Below the pieces are notes generated by a model. The model searched no databases. It was not told the DNA's origin and saw only the letters and a list, made by a program, of their open reading frames with translations. Positions 1-5,616 of a stretch of DNA of 8,949 nt are shown here, piece by piece. Position 1 is the first letter of the stretch; each line of letters begins with the position of its first letter. The stretch comes from an uncultured Oscillibacter sp. Lineage in GTDB: Bacteria > Bacillota > Clostridia > Oscillospirales > Oscillospiraceae. The stretch covers positions 1 through 8,949 of the forward strand of contig NZ_CAJULS010000097.1 in NCBI RefSeq assembly GCF_910587525.1, in the 5' to 3' direction. The position numbers and the translations under genes were made by a program.

Positions 1-51
1 CAGCCTACTCCCTTAGCAGGGGAGCCCCTTCGGCCACTTGGGTACTTCCGC
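1..51 (-). tRNA. tRNA-Ser(GCU), 3' part cut off by window edge
   Basis: Read on the minus strand, the acceptor 5' half GCGGAAG begins at 51, followed by T8-A9 and a CCC/GGG D stem. The anticodon arm is CTCCC-CTGCTAA-GGGAG, with anticodon GCT at 15-17. This reads AGC/AGU serine codons. The window ends inside the start of the long variable arm that marks a class II (Ser) tRNA, so the T arm and acceptor 3' strand are missing. It lies 24 nt downstream of a second serine tRNA on the same strand and is probably co-transcribed with it. Confidence 0.9.
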
Positions 52-75
52 AGATTCATATGCACTTCAAAAAAA

Positions 76-163
76 TGGCGGAGAGAGTGGGATTCGAACC
101 CACGGAGACTTGCGCCTCGCCGGTTTTCAAGACCGGTTCCTTCAACCACTCGGACATCTCTCC
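76..163 (-). tRNA. tRNA-Ser(UGA), complete with encoded CCA
   Basis: On the minus strand the acceptor strands GGAGAGA (157-163) and TCTCTCC (80-86) pair perfectly. They are followed by a G discriminator and an encoded CCA (76-78). The anticodon arm is CCGGT-CTTGAAA-ACCGG, with anticodon TGA at 127-129. The T arm carries the standard GTTCGAATC loop. The 88-nt length and the long variable arm fit bacterial tRNA-Ser. It is the promoter-proximal gene of a two-tRNA serine unit. Confidence 0.97.
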
Positions 164-201
164 GTAGCTCTGTGCGGCCCCGCCTCTCAAACACTTAAAA
201 T

Positions 202-231
202 ATGATACCATATCCCAAAACGGTTTGTCAA
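202..231 (-). promoter_or_regulatory. Sigma-70-type promoter of the tRNA-Ser pair
   Basis: On the minus strand a perfect TTGACA -35 (226-231) is followed after 18 nt by TATCAT (202-207), a 5/6 match to the -10 consensus. The predicted start near 195 leaves about 30 nt before the tRNA-Ser(UGA) 5' end at 163. It gives the tRNAs their own promoter separate from the ABC operon that ends at 272 on the same strand. I see no convincing intrinsic terminator between that operon and this promoter; a 5-bp ACAGG/CCTGT pairing at 231-250 is too weak. Confidence 0.75.
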
Positions 232-271
232 CAGGTTTATTACTTCCTGTCCAAATTTTCCCGCATCTTTT

Positions 272-1033
272 TTATCCGCCGTCGTGCCGGGGCGTAAAAT
301 ACCAGGTCTCCCCTGCCCTGTGCGCCCGCACGCCGAAGACCTCGTCGATCTTCCCGCTCTCATACAGCATCTGGGGGCCTGCGCACAGCACCAGCCGTCC
401 CTGGTCCATCAGAGCTGTCTGGTGGCTGTATCCCAGGGCCTGGGCCAGGTCGTGAAGCACCATGACGATGGTCTTTCCCCTGACGTTCAGCGCCTGAATC
501 AGCTCCAGCACTTCGAACTGGCGGCCCAGATCCAAAAAAGTCGTTGGCTCATCCAGAAAGATCACCTCCGTCTCCTGGGCCAGGGCCATGGCCAGGTACA
601 CCCGCTGCCGCTCGCCGCCGGAGAGCTCCCGCAGGTCCCGATCCGCCCAGTCCGCCACCCCGGTGTCCGCCATAGCCCGTTCAACCGCCGCCCAATCCGC
701 CGGGCGCAGCTGCCGGGAGAGACCCAGGTGGGGAAAACGCCCGTGGGACACCAGTCCCCGCACTGTGATGGCAGGCACGGCCCGTACCTGGGGCAGGAAC
801 GATACCGTTTGGGCAAATTCCTTCCGCCCGTACGCGGAAACGGACCGTCCAGCCAGCAGAATCTCCCCCCCGTACAGGGACAGCTGCCGCCCTGCCGCCC
901 GGAGAAGGGTGGTCTTTCCGCAGCCGTTGGGGCCGATGAGCGCGGTGACCTTCCCCCGGGGAATCCGGAGGGAGACGTTCCGCACCACCGGCGCACCGCT
1001 GTATCCGGTTGTCACATGGCAAAACTCAATCAT
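272..1033 (-). CDS. ABC transporter ATP-binding protein, iron-siderophore/heme/cobalamin class
   Basis: This 253-residue ATPase powers the importer encoded by the two upstream genes and sits on the cytoplasmic face of the membrane. Visible motifs are Walker A GPNGCGKT (residues 34-41), Q-loop Gln82, signature LSGGERQ (137-143), Walker B VIFLDE (157-162) and H-switch His194. Length and motifs match the FecE/FhuC/BtuD family. The ATG at 1033 overlaps the permease stop by 8 nt and has an AGGAAAGG site (1042-1049) at good spacing, so translation is probably coupled. The cargo cannot be told from the ATPase; ferric siderophore, heme and corrinoid are all possible. Confidence 0.95.
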   Translation of the reverse strand: MIEFCHVTTGYSGAPVVRNVSLRIPRGKVTALIGPNGCGKTTLLRAAGRQLSLYGGEILLAGRSVSAYGRKEFAQTVSFLPQVRAVPAITVRGLVSHGRFPHLGLSRQLRPADWAAVERAMADTGVADWADRDLRELSGGERQRVYLAMALAQETEVIFLDEPTTFLDLGRQFEVLELIQALNVRGKTIVMVLHDLAQALGYSHQTALMDQGRLVLCAGPQMLYESGKIDEVFGVRAHRAGETWYFTPRHDGG

Positions 1034-2066
1034 ATACCCGGCCTTTCCTGCGGTGCAGCAGCAGATGAAGGAAAAACGGCCCGCCCAGCAGGGACATCAC
1101 AATGCCCACAGGCAGCTCAAAAGGGGCGAACAGCAGCCGGGCCGCTACGTCGCACACCAGCACGAAGCTGCCCCCCAGCAGAGCCGCCGCCGGCAGCAGC
1201 CAGCGGTTATCTCCGCCTACCAGCCGCCGGGCCATGTGGGGCACCAGTAATCCCACAAACCCCAAAAGGCCGGAAAAGCTCACCGCCGCCCCTGCCAGCA
1301 GAGCCGCCGCCAGCACCGCCAGAAACCGGGTCCGCCCCACATGGAGGCCCAGGCCGGCGGCGCTCTCCTCCCCCAGCCGCAGCACGTCCAGATCCGCCGC
1401 CAAAAAGGCGGACAGCGCCGCTCCCGCCGCCAGATACCATCCGGCACCCCGGACGGCGGACAGCGTCACGCCGTTAAAGCCTCCCAGCATAAATCCGGTG
1501 GCTCCCACCACTGCGTCCGGATACAGCAGCGTCAGGGCGTTGCTGCCGGCGGTCAGCATGCTGCTCACCGCAATGCCCGCCAGAATCAGCGTAGTGCGGG
1601 AGAGCCCTGCCCTGGCGGCCAGAGCATAGATAAAAAGCGCCGTCACCAGCGCCCCCAGGAAGGAGGCCAGGGGCATCAGCCCTACCGTGCCTGGGGCCAG
1701 TGTTACCGCCAGCAGGGCGGCAAAGCCCGCCCCCGCGTTGACGCCGATGACGTTGGGACTGGCCATGGCGTTGTTCAGCACCGCCTGAATCAGCGTTCCC
1801 GCCAGGGCCAGAGCGCAGCCGGCCAGCCCCCCCGCCAGCGTGCGGGGAATGCGGGCGTAGAGCAAAATCCGCAGCGATGGGTCGTTGGGGTCCCCCCGGC
1901 GGAGGGCTGCCAGCAGCTGCCCCACAGGAATGTTCTGGCTGCCGCACCGCAGGCTCAGCAGCACCGCGGCGCACAGAGCGGCCGCCAGCAGCGCCAGCAC
2001 CGCCGCCCGCTCGCTATTGGATTTGGCCGGCAAGCTCCGGATAGAGGATCTCGGCGAGATAGGCAT
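1026..2066 (-). CDS. FecCD-family ABC importer permease
   Basis: This 346-residue, very hydrophobic membrane protein belongs to the FecCD/BtuC permease family and forms the homodimeric channel of the importer. The first membrane segment is about residues 21-38. Family hallmarks are RIPRTLAG (72-79), the ASPNVIG stretch near 102-108, a cytoplasmic coupling region with LGEESAAGLGL (231-241), and the FSGLLGFVGLLVPHMAR region near 264-280. The C-terminal ELPVGIV...GGPFF block (317-332) is also typical. The ATG start lies 53 nt inside the binding-protein gene. It is kept because GGGGGGAGAG sits directly upstream and the N-terminal length is normal. In-frame TTG (codon 12) and GTG (codon 23) are less supported alternatives. 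Confidence 0.93.
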   Translation of the reverse strand: MPISPRSSIRSLPAKSNSERAAVLALLAAALCAAVLLSLRCGSQNIPVGQLLAALRRGDPNDPSLRILLYARIPRTLAGGLAGCALALAGTLIQAVLNNAMASPNVIGVNAGAGFAALLAVTLAPGTVGLMPLASFLGALVTALFIYALAARAGLSRTTLILAGIAVSSMLTAGSNALTLLYPDAVVGATGFMLGGFNGVTLSAVRGAGWYLAAGAALSAFLAADLDVLRLGEESAAGLGLHVGRTRFLAVLAAALLAGAAVSFSGLLGFVGLLVPHMARRLVGGDNRWLLPAAALLGGSFVLVCDVAARLLFAPFELPVGIVMSLLGGPFFLHLLLHRRKGRVYD

Positions 2067-2991
2067 AACTCTCCCCCCAGCGCGTATTGGGCTTGTAGTG
2101 GAACAGCTCCTTGGGCAGCATCACATAGTCTCCGTTTTTCACGGCGCTGAGCCCTGCCCAGGCGGGATTTTCCTCAAAGGTCTCGGCCATAAACGCCAGC
2201 GCCTTGTCCTCCGCCCCCATGGTGGTGATGAAGATAAAGTCCGGGTCGGCGGCGATAACCTCCTCCAGGCTCACGTCCTCCAGCAAACTCTCATAGCGGT
2301 CCGCCAGGTTGTCCGCCCCCAGGTCCCGCAGAATCACCCCTGCCAGATTGTCGTCCCCCTTGGCCTTGGCCCCGGTGGAGTAAGCCCGGATCAGCAGCAC
2401 GGAGGGCGCGCCCTCCGCCGCCTCCGCCGCCGCCAGCACGGCGTCGATCCGCTTCTGCACCGCAAGGCCGTTCTTTTGATAGAGATCCGCCCGGCCTGTC
2501 AGCTCACAGAACTGTTTTAGCATGGCAAGGTAGTCCGCAAAGGCATCCACCCGGTAATAGGCGTGGGGAATCCCCGCCTCCTCCAGAGCCCCGTGGAGCT
2601 TCACCTGGGAGGCAACATCGGCGGAGAGGATCACAAAATCCGGGGCCAGGGCCAGGATCTCCTCCATACCGGGCTCCTTCACCGTGCCCACCACGGCCAC
2701 GGCCTCTCCCAGGTCCAGCCCCCGCTCACTGACAGCGTCCTCGGTGGTCCCCGCCAGCGTTCCGCCGGCCAGGAGCCAGGTCTCGGCAAAGCTGCCGTAG
2801 AGGGACACCACCCGCTCCCAGCTCTCCAGGGTCACCTCATGGTCCAGCGCATCGGTAAACGCGATGCCGCCCGCCGCCGGAGCCAGGACAGCGTCCGCCG
2901 CCGCGCCGCCGCTCTCCGCAGGCACCGAGGAACATCCGGTCAGCAGCACCGCCGCCAGTACGGCACAGAGGATTTTTTGAAACTGCTTCAT
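2014..2991 (-). CDS. Substrate-binding lipoprotein of iron/tetrapyrrole-type ABC importer
   Basis: This 325-residue binding lipoprotein captures the cargo outside the membrane and delivers it to the FecCD permease. The N-terminus has a Lys-containing n-region, a hydrophobic core, and lipobox LTGC with lipidated Cys20. The mature part has the class III (helical-backbone) binding-protein layout: an N-lobe starting at RVVSLYGSFAET (60-71), a linking helix, and a C-lobe ending in KPNTRWGESYAYLAEIL (300-316), typical of siderophore/heme-binding members. Glu70 and Glu243/244 are candidates for the salt bridges to permease arginines; this is by family analogy. A GAGGGG site lies about 10 nt before the ATG. 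As first gene of the operon it faces the sulfite reductase gene. Cargo is unresolved. Confidence 0.93.
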   Translation of the reverse strand: MKQFQKILCAVLAAVLLTGCSSVPAESGGAAADAVLAPAAGGIAFTDALDHEVTLESWERVVSLYGSFAETWLLAGGTLAGTTEDAVSERGLDLGEAVAVVGTVKEPGMEEILALAPDFVILSADVASQVKLHGALEEAGIPHAYYRVDAFADYLAMLKQFCELTGRADLYQKNGLAVQKRIDAVLAAAEAAEGAPSVLLIRAYSTGAKAKGDDNLAGVILRDLGADNLADRYESLLEDVSLEEVIAADPDFIFITTMGAEDKALAFMAETFEENPAWAGLSAVKNGDYVMLPKELFHYKPNTRWGESYAYLAEILYPELAGQIQ

Positions 2992-3112
2992 ATAAAAATC
3001 GCCCCTCTTTTATATCAGTGTGGAAAAAACAGTTGTTGAGATTCACCGGATATGGTAAACTACTTCTGTGAAATTTCAGCCGGGCCCCTCCCGGCACAGG
3101 AGGAATACAGCC
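2992..3112. promoter_or_regulatory. Divergent regulatory region between ABC importer and sulfite reductase
   Basis: This 121-nt gap is more AT-rich than the flanking genes and must carry the start signals of both divergent transcription units. On the plus strand a candidate promoter is listed separately. On the minus strand I find a ribosome binding site (3002-3007) but no well-spaced -35/-10 pair. I see no clear Fur-box-like palindrome and no riboswitch-sized structure. Confidence 0.5.
3033..3061 (+). promoter_or_regulatory. Candidate promoter of the sulfite reductase gene
   Basis: TTGTTG (3033-3038) is followed after 17 nt by TAAACT (3056-3061), which is preceded by TGG, making an extended -10. 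The -35 matches consensus at 3 of 6 positions and the -10 at 4 of 6, so the extended -10 carries most of the support. The predicted start near 3068 would leave a 45-nt leader with AGGAGG at 3098-3103. Confidence 0.4.
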
Positions 3113-4651
3113 ATGAAAACCATCCCACCCGAGACCTGGAAGCAGGACTTGCCCGCCTTCCGGGAGAAGACCGCCGCGTTCTACGCCGGAGAGCTGGACA
3201 AGGCCGCCTACAAGGGCTTCTCCGGCCTCTACGGCAGCTACGCCCAAAAGGGCGGCCAGGCCGGCATGCTCCGCCTGCGGATGACCGCCGGCCGGGTGAC
3301 GCCGGAGAAACTGGCCTTTACCGCCAGGGCCATCCGGAAACACAGGATCGCCCTGGTCCACTTCACCACCTGCCAGACCATCCAGCTCCACGGCCTGGAC
3401 GGCCAGACCGCCGGGGACATCATAGAGGCAGCCCTGGACGCCGGCATCGTCACCATGGGCGGCGGCGGGGACTATCCCCGGAACGTCATGTGCTCTCCCC
3501 TCTCCGGCACAGAGAAGGATGAGTATTTCGATGTCCTGCCTTGGGCGGAGGCCGCCGGGGAGTATCTGATGACCTTCATCAAGGCGGAGAAGATGCCCCG
3601 AAAGCTGAAAGTGGGGTTTTCCAGCTCTCCCAAAAATGTCACCCACGCCACTTACCGGGATTTGGGCTTTGCCGCCCGGCCTGACGGAAAGTTCGACGTA
3701 TACAGCGCCGGAGGCCTGGGCAACAATCCACGCTTCGGCGTCAAGGTGGCGGAGGCCGTGGAGCCCTCCAAAATCCTCTACTATATCAAGGCCATGTGGC
3801 TGACCTTCCGGGCCTATGGCAATTATGAGAACCGGGGCAGGGCCCGGACCCGCTATATGCAGGAGGCCTGCGGCGGCCCGGAGGCCTACGTCAAAGCCTA
3901 CCGGGAAAAGCTCTCGGAAGTCTTCACCTCCGGAGAAGACCTGGACCTGGAACTCCACCCCGCCGCTCTGGAAAAGGCGGGAGACGGCTCTGTGGTCTCC
4001 GGCCCCCGGGTGCTGGAGCAAAAACAGCCGGGTCTTTACACCGTGGTCTGGCACCCCATCGGCGGCCAGCCGGACCCGGCGGTCCTCTGCGCCGTCAGCG
4101 ACGCCATGGAGAAAATGCCCGGCGCGGAGCTGCGCCTGTCTCCGGACGAGACCGCCTATCTGATCAATCTCAACGGCGCCGAGGCCCGCACCATGCTGGA
4201 CCTGACCCACGAGGGCGCCAAGTCCCTCTTCGAATCCTCCGTCAGCTGCATCGGCGGCACCATCTGCCAGGTGGGCACCCGGGACTCCCAGGGTCTGCTG
4301 AGAGCCTGCGTGGCGGCCGTGCGGGAGGCGAATCTCCCCAACGGCGCCCTGCCCCAGATCCACATCTCCGGCTGTCCCTCCTCCTGCGGCACTCATCAAA
4401 CGGGGGTCATGGGCTTCCGGGGGGCGTCCAAGCTGGTAGAGGGCAAACCCCGGTCCGCCTTCACGCTGTTCGTGGGCGGAGACGACCGCCAGGGCTGCGA
4501 GGCCATGGGCCGGGAGCTGGGGGTCATGCTGGAAGAGCGCATCCCCGCCTTCCTGGTGGAGGTGGGCAGGGCCGCAGCCGATCAGGGCTTTACCGCCTGG
4601 CGGGAGACCGACCCTGCCGCCCTGGAGGCCATTGCCGCCAAGTATTTGTAA
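3113..4651 (+). CDS. Siroheme/4Fe-4S nitrite-sulfite reductase family protein, probably sulfite reductase
   Basis: This 512-residue cytoplasmic enzyme is expected to carry out the six-electron reduction of sulfite to sulfide. It carries siroheme coupled to a 4Fe-4S cluster. Cluster ligands are Cys379-X5-Cys385 (SCIGGTIC) and Cys421-X3-Cys425 (GCPSSC), the family signature. The four anion-binding residues can be placed by eye at Arg54 (MLRLR), Arg123 (YPRNV), Lys164 and Lys166 (PRKLK). As I recall, sulfite reductases have Lys at the last position and plant nitrite reductases have Asn, so sulfite is favoured. No flavoprotein partner such as CysJ is adjacent, so ferredoxin or another small donor is likely. 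The ATG at 3113 has AGGAGG at 3098-3103; an in-frame GTG at 3068 adds 15 unconserved-looking residues and lacks a site. Nitrite remains possible. Confidence 0.9.
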   Translation: MKTIPPETWKQDLPAFREKTAAFYAGELDKAAYKGFSGLYGSYAQKGGQAGMLRLRMTAGRVTPEKLAFTARAIRKHRIALVHFTTCQTIQLHGLDGQTAGDIIEAALDAGIVTMGGGGDYPRNVMCSPLSGTEKDEYFDVLPWAEAAGEYLMTFIKAEKMPRKLKVGFSSSPKNVTHATYRDLGFAARPDGKFDVYSAGGLGNNPRFGVKVAEAVEPSKILYYIKAMWLTFRAYGNYENRGRARTRYMQEACGGPEAYVKAYREKLSEVFTSGEDLDLELHPAALEKAGDGSVVSGPRVLEQKQPGLYTVVWHPIGGQPDPAVLCAVSDAMEKMPGAELRLSPDETAYLINLNGAEARTMLDLTHEGAKSLFESSVSCIGGTICQVGTRDSQGLLRACVAAVREANLPNGALPQIHISGCPSSCGTHQTGVMGFRGASKLVEGKPRSAFTLFVGGDDRQGCEAMGRELGVMLEERIPAFLVEVGRAAADQGFTAWRETDPAALEAIAAKYL

Positions 4652-4660
4652 TCATATCAT
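4632..4660 (+). promoter_or_regulatory. Candidate promoter upstream of the aldolase gene
   Basis: TTGCCG (4632-4637, 4/6) and TATCAT (4655-4660, 5/6) are separated by exactly 17 nt and overlap the stop codon of the sulfite reductase gene. Transcription would start near 4667, giving a leader of about 78 nt. This would uncouple the aldolase cluster from the upstream reductase. The -35 lies within coding sequence, so chance matching cannot be excluded. Confidence 0.35.
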
Positions 4661-4666
4661 ATTCTT

Positions 4667-4744
4667 CCTCCGATTTCCAGCAACAATTCCCCTCCAACAG
4701 AAGGAGGGATTTCAGCCCGTTTTTTTCAAAAGGAGGTGTCCCAT
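4667..4744 (+). promoter_or_regulatory. Structured leader of the aldolase gene with alternating CCTCC and GGAGG blocks
   Basis: Two CCTCC blocks (4667-4671, 4691-4695) are followed by two GGAGG blocks (4703-4707 and the ribosome binding site at 4732-4736). CCCTCC (4690-4695) can pair with GGAGGG (4703-4708) over a 7-nt loop, or either CCTCC can pair with the ribosome binding site. A run of seven T (4720-4726) follows 11 nt after the local hairpin, too far for a standard terminator. The layout allows mutually exclusive pairings that would expose or hide the start site; any regulatory role is inference. Confidence 0.35.
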
Positions 4745-5392
4745 TTGGAACGTTACGAGAGTGTCCGGGAGGAGATCTGCGGCGTCTGCCGTCTTCTCTA
4801 TGAGAGAGGGTATGTGGTCAGCAATGACGGCAACGTCTCCGTCCGGGTGGAGGACGGCAAGATCCTCATCACCCCGTCCGGGGTGGGCAAGGGGCGCATG
4901 ACGCCGGACATGCTGGTGCTGTGCGACCTGGAGGGCGTCATTCTGGAGGGGGACCGCCCCCCGTCCTCCGAGAGCAAAATGCACCTGATGATCTACCGGG
5001 AGCGGCCCGATGTCCGGGCCGTGGTCCACGCCCATCCCCCCTTCTCCACCGCCCGGGCCGTCTGCCGCCGCCCCCTGACGGAGCGGTATCTGACAGAGAT
5101 GGTCCTTTCGCTGGGAGAGGTTCCTGTCACGGAGTTCGCCATGCTCTCCACCGACGAGGTGCCCGACAGCATCCGCCCCTTCGTTCACACCCACAACGCG
5201 GTGCTGCTGGCAGGACACGGCTCCCTGGCCTGGGGCCCCACCCTCCTGACCGCCTTTGACCGGCTGGAGGTGGTGGAGCAGACCGCCAGGATTCACTTCC
5301 TGGTGGACCGCATGGGCGGCGGGGTGGAGCTCACACCCCAGCAGGCGGACACCCTGCGCTCCATGAAAGGTTTTTATAGTCACCGCACCTGA
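4745..5392 (+). CDS. Class II (Zn-dependent, FucA/AraD-type) sugar-phosphate aldolase
   Basis: This 215-residue cytoplasmic lyase is expected to cleave a ketose 1-phosphate to dihydroxyacetone phosphate plus an aldehyde. Visible motifs are the phosphate-binding SNDGN (26-30), TPSG (43-46) and Ser74-Ser75, catalytic Glu76, and zinc ligands His95, His97 (HAHPP) and His158 (GHG). These fall at a constant +3 offset from the E. coli FucA residues as I remember them. The start is TTG at 4745: the near-perfect AAAGGAGGTG site ends at 4737, so a GTG at 4736 would overlap it. The neighbouring MtnA and nucleoside phosphorylase point to 5-deoxyribulose- or 5-methylthioribulose-1-phosphate as substrate. 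A dehydratase (MtnB) or fuculose/ribulose-phosphate role are alternatives. The stop codon lies inside the first hairpin of the downstream element. Confidence 0.9.
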   Translation: MERYESVREEICGVCRLLYERGYVVSNDGNVSVRVEDGKILITPSGVGKGRMTPDMLVLCDLEGVILEGDRPPSSESKMHLMIYRERPDVRAVVHAHPPFSTARAVCRRPLTERYLTEMVLSLGEVPVTEFAMLSTDEVPDSIRPFVHTHNAVLLAGHGSLAWGPTLLTAFDRLEVVEQTARIHFLVDRMGGGVELTPQQADTLRSMKGFYSHRT

Positions 5393-5541
5393 AAAGAATC
5401 CCCGGATTCTTTTCAGGCCTGCGGCGCGACTGCGCCGCAGGGGCCGCAAAGCGGTCCGCGGTGGACTTCACAGTCAAAACAAAGCCCATTTCATGGGCTG
5501 GCGGGCTTTGTCCGCCTTGAAAATCGGGCACGGTTTTCAAG
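5388..5541 (+). repeat. Dense array of five hairpins between aldolase and mtnA
   Basis: Hairpin A (5388-5417) has 14-nt perfect arms starting CCTGAAAAG, with about 13 bp usable, and spans the aldolase TGA. Hairpin B (5418-5441) abuts it with no gap: 10 bp around a GACT loop. Hairpin C (5441-5457) has 7 bp including one G-T pair around AAA. Hairpin D has arms ACAAAGCCC (5479-5487) and GGGCTTTGT (5503-5511). Hairpin E has arms CTTGAAAA (5516-5523) and TTTTCAAG (5534-5541). A and B both begin CCTG and end CAGG. No long T-run follows any of them. It may be a REP/MITE-like intergenic repeat, an mRNA-stability element or a small RNA; no second copy is seen in this window. Confidence 0.6.
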
Positions 5542-5616
5542 TGGTTTGACTATATCAGCGGTTGGCGGAAAACAGTGCCGACACGACAGATCATTTGAAG
5601 ATCGGAGGGATTTCCC
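5542..5616 (+). promoter_or_regulatory. Leader segment and ribosome binding site of mtnA
   Basis: The rest of the aldolase-mtnA gap holds GGAGGG (5604-5609), 7 nt before the ATG at 5617, which fixes the start. A TTGACT at 5546-5551 resembles a -35, but the correctly spaced -10 position is AAAACA, so I do not call a promoter. No open reading frame with a ribosome binding site is seen here. Confidence 0.6.

Noticed and set aside
284..2150. Overlapping plus-strand frames opposite the ABC operon
   Set aside because: Pro/Arg/Gln/Ala-rich translations typical of antisense GC-rich frames; the minus strand encodes clear transporter proteins.
3009..3017. Extended -10 (TG-A-TATAAA) on the minus strand as promoter of the binding-lipoprotein gene
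   Set aside because: It would start transcription near 3002, inside or past the ribosome binding site at 3002-3007, leaving almost no leader; also no -35 match upstream.
2837..4399. 520-codon open frame antisense to the sulfite reductase gene
   Set aside because: It is a shadow of high-GC coding sequence on the other strand, with no ribosome binding site and low-complexity composition; the plus-strand product has full family motifs.
4690..4726. Intrinsic terminator after the sulfite reductase gene
   Set aside because: The 6-bp CCCTCC/GGAGGG stem is separated from the T-run by 11 nt; the closer GGG/CCC stem has only 3 bp.
4652..4744. SAM riboswitch or T-box ahead of the salvage cluster
   Set aside because: The leader is too short and I see none of the conserved core or T-box sequences.
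4745..5392. Aldolase-family gene as MtnB dehydratase of the classical methionine salvage pathway
   Set aside because: Not excluded, but the Ser-Ser-Glu and His spacing follow FucA, the other classical salvage genes are absent here, and that pathway needs an oxygen-dependent dioxygenase unlikely in an anaerobe.
5388..5417. Hairpin A as a bidirectional transcription terminator
   Set aside because: No T-run follows on either strand; the T-rich part lies inside the stem, and four more hairpins follow immediately.
5546..5574. Promoter for mtnA using TTGACT at 5546
   Set aside because: The -10 position at 17-nt spacing reads AAAACA and no better match exists at 16-18 nt.
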